The notes under the pieces are model-generated. The model was not told where the DNA came from. It saw only the letters and a program-made list of their open reading frames with translations, and ran no database searches. Below are positions 48,833 through 57,133 of a DNA stretch of 64,000 bases, piece after piece. Both the position numbers and the translations under genes were made by a program. The DNA is from Fidelibacterota bacterium (GTDB lineage Bacteria > Fidelibacterota > UBA8477 > JABMPR01). The stretch covers positions 62,001 to 126,000 of the forward strand of contig JAIPJF010000007.1 in the NCBI GenBank assembly GCA_021734325.1. The letters are read 5' to 3'. Within the stretch, counting starts at the first letter, position 1. Each line of letters begins with the position of its first letter.

Positions 48833-49411
48833 ATGAAAAGATTAAACATCTATTATGTCGTCAGTACCATCGCGCTGGCATTCATGATGCTTATCATGGC
48901 CCGGACACTCGAGGTGACAGGCTGGTTTGGAAAACAGAGTGGAAAAAGTCCTGCTCAAATGCTATTGCAGAAATTAGAGGGTGTGTTCACCCTCAATCAC
49001 AACGGCAGCGACGCAATATATACTGATAAACAGTTTATGATCAGGTCGATGGATAGCCTTGGACGGGGATGGCTGGAAGTTACATTGGACACACTGGTCT
49101 ATCTGCGGCTTAAAATCAGTGATTTTGAAGATGAGCAGGTATTGATAGAAATATTTAAACCAGATTCATTGGGATCTGTCTATAAGTTGGAGGCCTGTGA
49201 ACTTCTGATCGAAAGGGACGAAGCAGGTAAATGGTTCGGCTCAACTCTGGGAACATTTTGCGGAGTAAATTCAGACGAACATGAATATTTCGAACTTAGA
49301 CTGGCAGTAGATAGCGAAATTGGACTTGAGATCGAAAATAGACGATTTGATGATCAGGTATTATTGACAAAAAGAGATTACATATTAAAAAGGTTGGCCG
49401 ACGATGAGTAA
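48833..49411 (+). CDS. CpcT/CpeT-like exported protein
   Basis: 192 aa with an N-terminal membrane anchor (YYVVSTIALAFMMLIMA). The rest follows the CpcT/CpeT pattern: LLQKLEGVFTLN, EVTLDTLVYLRLKISDFE, VYKLEACELLIER, then GKWFGSTLGTFCGV and a C-terminal YILKR. In cyanobacteria CpcT attaches bilin to phycobiliproteins; homologues elsewhere have no known substrate. The last 8 nt overlap tgt. Confidence 0.6.
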   Translation: MKRLNIYYVVSTIALAFMMLIMARTLEVTGWFGKQSGKSPAQMLLQKLEGVFTLNHNGSDAIYTDKQFMIRSMDSLGRGWLEVTLDTLVYLRLKISDFEDEQVLIEIFKPDSLGSVYKLEACELLIERDEAGKWFGSTLGTFCGVNSDEHEYFELRLAVDSEIGLEIENRRFDDQVLLTKRDYILKRLADDE

Positions 49412-50534
49412 AAAGGACATTAAATTTAAGCTATTAAAGACAGATCCGTCAGGAGCTCGTCGGGGTCAATTCGAAACGGAACATGGCAAAGTGGAAACAC
49501 CGACATTCATGCCTGTTGGAACGGCCGGATTTGTGCGCTCCACCCCCATGCGGGATGTCGTTGAGACAGGCGCCCAGGTGGTCCTGGCAAATACCTATCA
49601 CCTGTCAATAGGTGAACGCCGTGAGACAGTAAAGAGAGCAGGTGGTCTCCATAAATTTATGGGCTGGGAAGGCACCATCCTTACCGATTCGGGAGGTTTT
49701 CAGGCCTTTTCACTGGAGGGGAGGGAGATCAGCGAAAAAGGGGTCTCATTTCAGTTTGAAGAGAATGGTGAAAAGATCTTTTTGGGACCAGAGGAATCCA
49801 TGGCTATTCAAAGGGATCTGGGCTCTGATATTGTCATGGCCTTTGATGAATGTGTTGATTACAAAGCTCCTCAGGAATATGTACAAAAATCAGTTGAGCG
49901 AACCACGCGCTGGGCTGAACGTAGTCGGGATTACCCCCTTCAGGATCATCAATTCATGTTTGGGATCGTGCAGGGTGGCGTCTATCAATCGCTGCGTCGT
50001 CAGAGTGCTCAGGAGATTACCAACATTCCCTTTGATGGATTTGCCATTGGTGGGGTCAGTGTGGGCGAGGGTCTGGATCTGCTAAAAGAAGTGGTCGGGT
50101 ATACCACGCCGCTCTTGCCTCCTGACAAACCGCGCTATCTCATGGGGGTTGGTTTGCCAGAGGATATTTTAGCCGCAGTGAACCGAGGAATCGATATGAT
50201 GGATTGTGTTATTCCCACCCGCTATGCCAGACAGGGGACGCTGTTTACCCGGATGGGGAAACTGCGGATCATGGATCGAAATTTTCGAAAAGATAAATAT
50301 CCCCTGGATACTGCCTGTCGTTGCTATACCTGTCAAACCTACTCCCGGATGGTCCTGCGATATTTGTTCTTTACCAAGGACCCCCTTGCCGAGACGCTGG
50401 CAACGATCCATAATCTGACTTTTTACCAGGACTTGATGGCCGATATCCGTCGGGCTATCGAGAAGGGTAATTATGAGAATTTTCAACGCAATTGGTTGAA
50501 CCACTATTTCAGAAAGAGCAGTCCCAGAAAGTAG
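49404..50534 (+). CDS. tgt: queuine/preQ1 tRNA-ribosyltransferase
   Basis: 376 aa. Exchanges G34 for preQ1 in GUN-anticodon tRNAs. The catalytic Asp lies in ILTDSGGFQAFSL, the second Asp in GIDMMDCVIPTRYARQGTLFT, with GGVSVGEG and MGVGLPEDI. The zinc site is CRCYTC plus the His in TIHNL. NTYHL is followed by SIGERRETV instead of the common LLRPG, a small deviation. Length is typical. A terminator-like hairpin follows. Confidence 0.95.
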   Translation: MSKKDIKFKLLKTDPSGARRGQFETEHGKVETPTFMPVGTAGFVRSTPMRDVVETGAQVVLANTYHLSIGERRETVKRAGGLHKFMGWEGTILTDSGGFQAFSLEGREISEKGVSFQFEENGEKIFLGPEESMAIQRDLGSDIVMAFDECVDYKAPQEYVQKSVERTTRWAERSRDYPLQDHQFMFGIVQGGVYQSLRRQSAQEITNIPFDGFAIGGVSVGEGLDLLKEVVGYTTPLLPPDKPRYLMGVGLPEDILAAVNRGIDMMDCVIPTRYARQGTLFTRMGKLRIMDRNFRKDKYPLDTACRCYTCQTYSRMVLRYLFFTKDPLAETLATIHNLTFYQDLMADIRRAIEKGNYENFQRNWLNHYFRKSSPRK

Positions 50535-50550
50535 TATCCAGGCACGGTCA

Positions 50551-50585
50551 TGAATGCACCTTGCATTGTGAGAGCATTCTTTTAA
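50551..50585 (+). terminator. possible terminator after tgt
   Basis: GAATGC (50551-50556) can pair with GCATTC (50574-50579), followed by TTTTAAATTCTT. An alternative inner hairpin AATGC/GCATT is also possible. Confidence 0.45.
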
Positions 50586-50623
50586 ATTCTTAATTGTGCA
50601 GTGTATAATATTTCGGAGGAAAA

Positions 50624-50959
50624 ATGGCTGATATCGATTTCGCGAATGCTGATAGCAGAATGAAGTTCTTGCAGGAGAACCTTAGTCATCTCATGAATGG
50701 GATCGATAAGAATTACGGTCAGGTTCTTATGGATGAATTGATGCTTCGTCTGGAGCAGACAGTAAGTGAATTCAATGAAGAAGTGAAATCCATGTTGAGT
50801 CAGCTCCAGAAAAAGAAGAGTGACCAACAGCCTGACGTAGACATTTTCGCCTCTTCACCCCAAAGCAAAAAAGAATCAGGCAAGTCCGGGATCAATCTTG
50901 GGTCAACAAGGGAAGGCTTATCTGAATTCGAAAAAAGGCTGGAATCCCTGGATAAATAA
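50624..50959 (+). CDS. small coiled-coil protein, unknown
   Basis: 111 aa with strong SD CGGAGGA at 50614-50620. Residues ~8-62 are strongly helical (MKFLQENLSHLMNGIDKNYG, LMLRLEQTVSEFNEEVKSML), then a Lys/Ser/Gln-rich linker and a short C-terminal helix (SEFEKRLESLDK). No signal peptide, no recognised family. It is a real gene by SD, codon structure and length, but its role is unknown. Confidence 0.65.
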   Translation: MADIDFANADSRMKFLQENLSHLMNGIDKNYGQVLMDELMLRLEQTVSEFNEEVKSMLSQLQKKKSDQQPDVDIFASSPQSKKESGKSGINLGSTREGLSEFEKRLESLDK

Positions 50960-51059
50960 TTTTCTGGTAGCTTCAGGATTTTCTGGTTAATAAAATCTCG
51001 CTATTCCATTGTGTAACAAATTGATACCAACCGCTGTAATAAATTAAGTGAGGGTCAAG

Positions 51060-51593
51060 ATGAAGGGACTAATGATGTTCATGATGTTCGTATCATCCAT
51101 ATTTGCCCAGGACCGAGAAATGGTCCAGGAAGCTGTTAAGAACTTCGAATTAGATAAATACTTGGGAACCTGGTATGAGATAGCTCGACTGGATCATTCA
51201 TTTGAGCGCGGTATGAGTAACGTGACGGCACATTATTCCCTGCGAGAAGATGGAAGGGTAAAAGTCTTGAACAAAGGCTATCGGGACAACAAGTCAGTAT
51301 GGAAAAGTGCCACTGGCATAGCCAAGTTTACAGGTGAACCAACCCGAGGTGCCTTGAGGGTCTCATTCTTCAGACCATTTTACGGAGGTTATAACATCGT
51401 CGAACTGGATGAAGATTATTCCTATGCCCTGGTGGCCGGCGATTCTGAAAAATATCTATGGATCCTGAGCCGGACACCTGTGCTGGATCCTGATCACCTG
51501 GAAAAAATTCTCAGTCGAGGTCAAGCCCTTGGATACCGTATTGAGGATCTTATCTGGGTGGACCAAAGTCTTCATCTGGCCAGTCACCCCTGA
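51060..51593 (+). CDS. Blc-like lipocalin
   Basis: 177 aa from ATG 51060 (GTGAGGGT SD upstream; the GTG at 51048 is the other in-frame option). Signal peptide GLMMFMMFVSSIFAQ. Lipocalin signature LGTWYEIARLDHSFERGM, then VTAHYSLREDGRVKVLNKGY, RVSFFRPFYGGYNI and YLWILSRTP, as in bacterial lipocalin Blc. No lipobox, so soluble in the periplasm. Binds hydrophobic ligands in the envelope. Converges with the cytochrome gene. Confidence 0.92.
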   Translation: MKGLMMFMMFVSSIFAQDREMVQEAVKNFELDKYLGTWYEIARLDHSFERGMSNVTAHYSLREDGRVKVLNKGYRDNKSVWKSATGIAKFTGEPTRGALRVSFFRPFYGGYNIVELDEDYSYALVAGDSEKYLWILSRTPVLDPDHLEKILSRGQALGYRIEDLIWVDQSLHLASHP

Positions 51594-51606
51594 TCCATTC
51601 AGGGGT
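51586..51606. terminator. hairpin between lipocalin and cytochrome genes
   Basis: Perfect 8-bp stem ACCCCTGA (51586-51593) with TCAGGGGT (51599-51606), 5-nt loop, covering the stops of two convergent genes. No T-tract. Confidence 0.4.
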
Positions 51607-51836
51607 TAACTCCACTTCTTAGCATGGCAGGCAAAGCAGCTGACACCTGCTGAGCCACCCCTCAGGTCACTTCCATGGCAGGAGACACAATTTTTCATTG
51701 GATCGTTAAAACCGGGTTTATGGGCGACACCACCATTGATGCCTGTATGATCAGCGGGGGCATTTCCTGAGGGCTGTTCACAAGCCACCAAGAACAGGAT
51801 CAATATAAGTGATAAGGCTAAAGGTATAAGTTTCAT
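51606..51836 (-). CDS. small dihaem c-type cytochrome lipoprotein
   Basis: 76 aa: lipobox LVAC (Cys19), then two haem-binding CxxCH motifs (CVSCH at 50-54, CFACH at 67-71) in a short mature chain. Likely a periplasmic electron carrier or a truncated relative of cytochrome c domains of larger proteins; redox partner unknown. The only haem protein in the window, alongside the CcmH-like protein at 1568-2068. Confidence 0.85.
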   Translation of the reverse strand: MKLIPLALSLILILFLVACEQPSGNAPADHTGINGGVAHKPGFNDPMKNCVSCHGSDLRGGSAGVSCFACHAKKWS

Positions 51837-51860
51837 GTGGATTCCTTGCCTGAAATGGAA

Positions 51861-52640
51861 CTAATTCACTTTAAAAGTCAGCACTTGAGGAAGATGATCG
51901 GAGGCCACATTCACCACTGTCGACTTGACAGGGTTTATATGTTCTGGCTCTATCATTGATCCAATAAAAATATAATCGATGCGTCGCTGAGGGTCATCAG
52001 CCGGGAAGGTGTTGGCTGGTGAGTTGGAAAACTCGAGATAGCTGTCACGAAGCCGCTCGGTCAGGTGTGAATAGCCCTCAGAATTGGATTCCAGATTGAA
52101 ATCGCCGGAGAGGATCAGATTTCTGGTTTCAGGTAAAATTGACAGGATATTATTTATCTGCTGAATTTGTTCGGTCCGATCCAGTCCAAGATGAGTACCA
52201 AGGATTTTCAGAGTGTCCGGCTCGGCAAGCAATGTCGCTATAAATACACTCCGGCCTTCCAGAAGATTGTCCGTGGACAGATCGATAATCTGCAGATCCA
52301 GGATCGGGTATCGTGAGAGCAATGCATTCCCATAGAAGCCGCCATCGTAATCGATGGAGCGGCAGAAACGTCCCTGCAGGTTTAAAAGTTTTGCCAGACT
52401 GTCTGTTTGGGCGACTCCCATGGAGCGCTGAGTCCTTTCATCCACTTCATTCAGAACGAGAATATCCGGATCAACGGATGCGATCACCCGGGCGACACGC
52501 TCAAGGTCCAGGACTCGATCCATTCCCACCCCATGTCGGATATTATAGGTCATGATCGTATGCTTATTGGAGACCTGGGTGCAGGCACTTAGCAGGAGGA
52601 TCAGGAGCAGCGGAAGATATTTGAAGCGTGTAAGCTTCAT
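51861..52640 (-). CDS. endonuclease/exonuclease/phosphatase-family lipoprotein
   Basis: 259 aa from ATG 52640, which gives a lipobox (LLSAC). The longer frame to 52748 would run into the NlpC/P60 gene. EEP fold: IMTYNIRHGVG, LNEVDERTQRS (Glu), GTHLGLDR, LILSGDFNLES (Asp/Asn), RRIDYIFIG and SDHLPQVLTF with the catalytic His. Probably a periplasmic phosphodiesterase; substrate unknown. Follows the NlpC/P60 gene by 7 nt. Confidence 0.9.
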   Translation of the reverse strand: MKLTRFKYLPLLLILLLSACTQVSNKHTIMTYNIRHGVGMDRVLDLERVARVIASVDPDILVLNEVDERTQRSMGVAQTDSLAKLLNLQGRFCRSIDYDGGFYGNALLSRYPILDLQIIDLSTDNLLEGRSVFIATLLAEPDTLKILGTHLGLDRTEQIQQINNILSILPETRNLILSGDFNLESNSEGYSHLTERLRDSYLEFSNSPANTFPADDPQRRIDYIFIGSMIEPEHINPVKSTVVNVASDHLPQVLTFKVN

Positions 52641-52647
52641 TGTCTTG

Positions 52648-53754
52648 TCAGTCAAAGATCCGTTTGGCAAAAATAAAGCTGCGGTCCAGATTTTCTGAAT
52701 AGTCTTCATCTTCCGGATTGAGGCTATGGATCTGGACACCTTCACCAAGGCTGTGGATCACATGATCATCGCCAATATAGATGGCAACATGGGTTACCAG
52801 CCGTCTGGATCCGGCAAAAAACAGCAGATCACCTGGCAGCATGGAATCCATCCAGCCGGGAAGCCCGATAATACGACCCACATTTGACATCTCGTCCGTA
52901 TCTCTGGGTAGGTGCAGCCCGTTCAAGCCATAGCTTTGCATGACAAATCCGGAACAGTCCAGACCATCAGAGGAGCGTCCACCCCAAACATATGGCAAAT
53001 CCAGATATTGTTCGCTGGTTTTAATTATCTTTTGACGTAATGGGTTACTGGCTGCATTTATGACATGATAAGAATCACCATAAAGGGCCACTTCGTCTCC
53101 ATTGGCGAGGAGAATATTACCATTCATCAAGAAGGGAAGTCGCGTCCCTCTTTTTATCTGAAACCCATTCTTAAGTTCGACATCTTGATCAAAGATGGCT
53201 TGCTCGGCCTGGTGATAACGTACCCATTCTTCAAGCTTGACGGTTCTGATTGAATTTTTTGGAATGAAACCCAGATATCCTGTTGCTGATTGGACCTGAT
53301 AATAGGGATCAGAATCACGGATCAATCTTACAGCTTCACCATAGAGCAGTTCGGTACCTTCCTGTTTTACATTAACGGGCTTATATCGACTCATAACGTA
53401 GGGAACGATGACGATGCCAAAGGCTTTATCTTCAGGGAAGGATTCGGGAAGGTAGCTGACCTGATCAACAACCTTTTGCTCAAACCCTGCCTTCTTCAGG
53501 CTTTTGATAATCCCATTAACAGGGATTTTAAAAAAGGCTTCCCCTGTCAGGGTGATGGTTTTCCTGGACACCTCAGCATGGATATTCTGATACCATATCC
53601 GGCTGTCCAGATAAAAGCTGGAATTGGCTTCCGAAATTAGCTCTTGAATGTCTGCCTGCTTTGTTGAATATCTGCTATGAGTGCATGCAGACAGCGAAAT
53701 AAGGAGGAGAATTATCAAGCTGAGTCGGAAATTTTTTAAAGTTGAGGAGTACAT
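52648..53754 (-). CDS. NlpC/P60 lipoprotein peptidoglycan hydrolase with SH3-like domains
   Basis: 368-aa lipoprotein (lipobox LSAC, Cys24). Residues ~40-105 look like a BON-type small domain. Residues ~110-215 form two SH3b-like segments (EAVRLIRDSDPYYQVQSATG). From ~235 the NlpC/P60 domain: YVWGGRSSDGLDCSGFVMQS with catalytic Cys, THVAIYIGDDHVIHS with His. Cleaves D-Glu-DAP type bonds in peptidoglycan. Confidence 0.9.
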   Translation of the reverse strand: MYSSTLKNFRLSLIILLLISLSACTHSRYSTKQADIQELISEANSSFYLDSRIWYQNIHAEVSRKTITLTGEAFFKIPVNGIIKSLKKAGFEQKVVDQVSYLPESFPEDKAFGIVIVPYVMSRYKPVNVKQEGTELLYGEAVRLIRDSDPYYQVQSATGYLGFIPKNSIRTVKLEEWVRYHQAEQAIFDQDVELKNGFQIKRGTRLPFLMNGNILLANGDEVALYGDSYHVINAASNPLRQKIIKTSEQYLDLPYVWGGRSSDGLDCSGFVMQSYGLNGLHLPRDTDEMSNVGRIIGLPGWMDSMLPGDLLFFAGSRRLVTHVAIYIGDDHVIHSLGEGVQIHSLNPEDEDYSENLDRSFIFAKRIFD

Positions 53755-53943
53755 AGCATTGAGACCTTTTTATTAGAATGCTTGCTGTTGCGTCAAAATA
53801 ACTTGAAACGGGTCCCAAGATATCAAAAAATGGCAGGAATAAATAGATCTGGTTTCACACTAGATTTTGCAGGTCAGGATGTAATTGACTTGCTCAGTGC
53901 TGGATAGGATTCTAATATCGACGGCTTGATCGAGCATAACTTT

Positions 53944-54020
53944 GCTCCGGTAGCTCAGCTGGATAGAGCAACGGATTTCTAATCCGTAGGTCACAGGTTC
54001 GAGCCCTGTCCGGAGTACCA
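53944..54020 (+). tRNA. tRNA-Arg (anticodon TCT)
   Basis: Cloverleaf: acceptor GCTCCGG/CCGGAGT, D arm GCTCAGCTGGATAGAGC, anticodon stem ACGGA/TCCGT with loop TTTCTAA (TCT, reading AGA), T arm ACAGG-TTCGAGC-CCTGT, discriminator A and encoded CCA. A likely integration site for the downstream island. Confidence 0.95.
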
Positions 54021-54024
54021 CCTA

Positions 54025-54068
54025 AAACCCCTTATAAAACAACAGTTTATGAGGGGTTTATTTTTTAA
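54025..54068 (+). terminator. strong intrinsic terminator of tRNA-Arg
   Basis: Fourteen-bp stem AAACCCCTTATAAA (54025-54038) with TTTATGAGGGGTTT (54046-54059), 7-nt loop, one G-T pair, followed by A and TTTTTT. Confidence 0.9.
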
Positions 54069-54448
54069 TCCAGGGGTCACCAAATCATCATAATTCATCA
54101 AATATTATGCAAATAATGGGGTACAGGTGGGGAACGTTTTTTTGAATGAGCTCTCCTGTGACATCACAGGCGGATCAAATTGTCCAGGCATGTATTGACA
54201 CTCTCAGATGGCCTGATGCGTTTTTAGGGGGTATTTCGGGCGAAATGAGACCGTTTTTCTCTCGGGGAAGGATTCCCAGATTCTTTTTGGGTGGAACGGC
54301 GAATTGTAAAAGGCTCACCACTATCAATCGGTGAAGGGATGCTCTACTCCCGAGGTCTGATACCTGGAGGAGGCAAAAGAGTGTATTTGCGGCATAGTGG
54401 ATGACACTTAACTTGTCACCAATAAATTATATCAGCACCGACGCAAAA
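54069..54448. other. gene-poor start of the presumed island
   Basis: No supported gene; a 62-codon frame at 54146-54334 has no SD or similarity. It holds a tandem-like GGGGTAC-AGGT-GGGGAAC (54119-54135) and a perfect dyad CCTGTGACATCACAGG at 54155-54170. The area is where an attachment-site core or integrase remnant would be expected, but I see neither. Confidence 0.5.
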
Positions 54449-55600
54449 ATGAGACGACTCAACAAATATGTCCGCTTGGCTGGCGCAGGCTTTCTGCTCG
54501 CAAGCGTTACGCTGGCACAGAGTACCGACCCGGCCATGAACCCCTTCTTCCAGCCCAATGAAACAAGTTTCTACTACGGTAGCGGTGATGTGAATGGAGA
54601 TGGAAGTATAGACGTAGACGACTATTCCGCCATGGAGGCAGGTGTTCAAAACGACATGTCGGACATCGACGGCAACGGAACCCCATCAACGGCCAACGAT
54701 CTGTCCATCCTGAATCAATATTTGCAGGGCAGTATAGAATACCTCCCAGGGCACTGGAATTATCTGCAGGCACAGTCTGAACGTGAGTACTGGCTAGAAT
54801 CAATGTTAGCAATTGATGCTACAAGCGAGCTCCCATATCAAACAGGAGTATTCATTTCAGGAGATTATAGAACAGTAACCGAAATGAATTTTGCAGGAAG
54901 AATTAATCCAAACGACCCAAATATACCCTATAATCAGGATATCATTAATTTTGCACGATTCAATCTACCTGTTTATGGAGTTTCAGTAATTGATCCAAAC
55001 TCAAGCTGGGGTCATGGAATGGATGCAATATTAAAGGGCGAAAATCCTTTAAGCTGGGATGATTGGTCATTTGTAGAACCACAGAATGATGATATTAACG
55101 TTCAACCGGGGGGATGGAATATTCCGCACGGAACTTTGTTGGGCATAGATGTATTAGGGGGGTTCCAAGAAAATGGTAATAGGATTAACATAGCGATAGT
55201 AGCCTTTCAAATAGACGAAAATGGAATTCCTAGTTTATATCCTTTGGTGGGAACTTATCCAAATCCTGGTCTGATATTGGAACGCCCTGCTGTATCTGTA
55301 GATGACGAAGTTGAACATCCACTATCCTTCATACTTATTCAAAACTATCCCAACCCCTTTAATCCAAGCACTACAATTCATTATGATATCCCGACAGAAT
55401 CTTTGGTGCAGTTAGCTGTATACGATGTTCGTGGACGGCAGATCAAAACGCTGGTCAGTGAGGAAAAGCCTGCAGGCAGCTATGCTGTCCTATGGGACGG
55501 GTCGGATGACAGCGGAGCGCAAGTTAGTACGGGTGTGTATTTCGCCCGGCTACAAGTGGGCAATTATTCATGCACAATCAAAATGGTGTATTTGCCATAA
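54449..55600 (+). CDS. secreted protein with dockerin-like EF-hands and sorting domain
   Basis: 383 aa from ATG 54449 (frame open to 54401). Signal peptide RLAGAGFLLASVTLAQ. Residues ~45-100 (GDVNGDGSIDVDDYSAM, then DIDGNGTPSTANDLSILNQYL) are a dockerin type I-like pair of calcium loops. The middle (~105-280) is unrecognised. The C-terminus NYPNPFNPSTTIHYD, VYDVRGRQ, STGVYFARL is the type IX-like sorting module. Probably surface-displayed. Sorting-domain codon use differs from the two paralogous modules at 7.6 and 9.0 kb. Confidence 0.85.
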   Translation: MRRLNKYVRLAGAGFLLASVTLAQSTDPAMNPFFQPNETSFYYGSGDVNGDGSIDVDDYSAMEAGVQNDMSDIDGNGTPSTANDLSILNQYLQGSIEYLPGHWNYLQAQSEREYWLESMLAIDATSELPYQTGVFISGDYRTVTEMNFAGRINPNDPNIPYNQDIINFARFNLPVYGVSVIDPNSSWGHGMDAILKGENPLSWDDWSFVEPQNDDINVQPGGWNIPHGTLLGIDVLGGFQENGNRINIAIVAFQIDENGIPSLYPLVGTYPNPGLILERPAVSVDDEVEHPLSFILIQNYPNPFNPSTTIHYDIPTESLVQLAVYDVRGRQIKTLVSEEKPAGSYAVLWDGSDDSGAQVSTGVYFARLQVGNYSCTIKMVYLP

Positions 55601-55628
55601 TCACATTTGGTCAAGGAGAGCAACGTTT

Positions 55629-56330
55629 TTGAAATTTCAGCATAGCGAAGATTATCAGCATAGCGGCAAGTATCAGTATAGACTCAAAGAACTGAAACCA
55701 GTATTCTGGGCGCAGCTCATTGGTGGAGAGGGGGTTCAATATTGGTTTGAGGGGGAAGACCCGGATGAGATCCCAACTCAGACACTTACCCCTGATGAGA
55801 GAAGATACATTCATGAGGGACCACTCAGACCTCTCCTGAAGGACAAACGAACTGTTGATATCATGAAGGATTATGGCACAGAATATTGTGTCCATGACAT
55901 AAACAAACGGATTGCTAAAAGTCTGCTTGACGAATTTGAACAAATAGCGGAAACATGCCCCGAGAAATTATTGAGGCAGTATCTTGCTGCCATAGATCGT
56001 TTCTATCAATGGTTCTGGGAAAATAGGGAGAAAGGTGACGAAAAGCTCTTCACACGGTTCCTAAGGCACCTTCAACACCAGAGGCAGATCAGCCAGCAGC
56101 CAGCCACCTGGTATACACTTAGGGAAGCGGCTGCCTACTCAAGAACAGGTGTTACCAAATTACGCGAGCTGATCGATGTTGGAAAATTACGATCCTACCG
56201 GCTCGACGATGCAAAATCCAAATCGACTATTCTGTTGCACCGTAAAGATCTTGATGCAGTCATTCTCTTTGACAGATCCAGCGGCTTGACCAAGCGCGAA
56301 CAACAGAGACTCAAATCATATGGCAGTTAA
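55629..56330 (+). CDS. DNA-binding protein with C-terminal excisionase-type HTH
   Basis: 233 aa from TTG 55629, with AAGGAG at 55613-55618; the open frame to 55425 lies inside the sorting-domain gene. Residues ~155-215 (WYTLREAAAYSRTGVTKLRELIDVG..LRSYRL and LHRKDLDAVI) are an HTH_17/MerR-excisionase domain. The N-terminal 150 residues are helical and unrecognised. Single-domain excisionases are shorter, so this is a larger regulator or recombination-directionality factor. Island gene; no integrase beside it. Confidence 0.62.
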   Translation: MKFQHSEDYQHSGKYQYRLKELKPVFWAQLIGGEGVQYWFEGEDPDEIPTQTLTPDERRYIHEGPLRPLLKDKRTVDIMKDYGTEYCVHDINKRIAKSLLDEFEQIAETCPEKLLRQYLAAIDRFYQWFWENREKGDEKLFTRFLRHLQHQRQISQQPATWYTLREAAAYSRTGVTKLRELIDVGKLRSYRLDDAKSKSTILLHRKDLDAVILFDRSSGLTKREQQRLKSYGS

Positions 56331-57133
56331 AACATCAACAGTTAAATAGGAAGCCATTCAGGGGTCATCGGGTTTTGTGAATTATTTGCCTGTGAGCCAA
56401 AACGCGAATGAAGTGTAAAGACACCACCTAAGCTCACCATTATATACTTCATGCTACGTAGAAATCCAAAGAAGAGTACGAGTGATGTATCAATCGATAT
56501 TGTAATTTTGATCACTAAGGAAATTCGAGGGTGAGAGCTTGCCGGCCATAGCTGGATGTTCCACAATCGCAGGGGGAAATTGTTAATTGCGCTTGACCGG
56601 GGAAAAAGCTAGCCAGTAAGCTGTGAACAATTTTACCCGGACATGAGCAAAACTTCGCTTCGCTCATTTCTCCCTGGCCCTGGAAATGTGCCAACTCATG
56701 TCGGCAGGCTCGGTTTAATAGAAGCTCTAAAAGCAAGAGCAGCCGGTCAAGGTGATAAGAGTGCCTCACATCATTAAGCGAGGACATAGTTGATACATTC
56801 CTGGACATCTATTACAAACTATTTATTAATTATAATAATATAATAGAGAGGTTTCGCGTAAAAAAAAATAGAAATTCCCTTGTACTAAACTTTTCTGTTT
56901 TCAATAATAATATACCCTGATCGCCAGAATTATTTCACTCTGAAAATGAGGAATGGTACCAGATAAAGCCTCGAATAGAATATAGCGACATCAGAAAACG
57001 ATAAATGACACGGTAATGCATATATAAATTATCATCAATACTTAAATTGCTGTATGGAGCTGACATCAAAAATAGATAGATGTCAAATAGCGTATCTCAG
57101 GGAATATCTGAACAAGATTTTAGAAGGGGTTTT
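56331..57133. other. 803-bp gene-free A+T-rich stretch with repeat copy and inverted repeat
   Basis: No frame here has both an SD and protein-like content; minus-strand frames of 74 and 97 codons lack both. It includes a 24-bp near-copy (22 matches) of the 58.3-kb repeat at 56493-56516 and a perfect inverted repeat TGACATC...GATGTCA (57061-57067/57079-57085). It also holds a CGCGAATGAAG segment near 56403 that may mirror GCTCATTTCGCGAC at 58172-58185. Confidence 0.6.
56493..56516 (+). repeat. partial third copy of the island repeat
   Basis: Same orientation and 22 of 24 bases identical to the end of the copy at 58350-58401 (ends GTAATTTTGATCACT). Confidence 0.7.

Noticed and set aside
50604-50609. 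Perfect TATAAT just upstream of the coiled-coil gene
   Set aside because: The implied transcript start would fall on the SD of the gene and there is no good -35, so it is probably chance.
54146-54334. 62-codon frame just after tRNA-Arg
   Set aside because: No SD and no similarity; could be a remnant of an integrase region but nothing shows it.
56342-56808. Two minus-strand frames of 74 and 97 codons
   Set aside because: No ribosome-binding site, no family similarity, low-complexity Leu/Ser/Cys composition.
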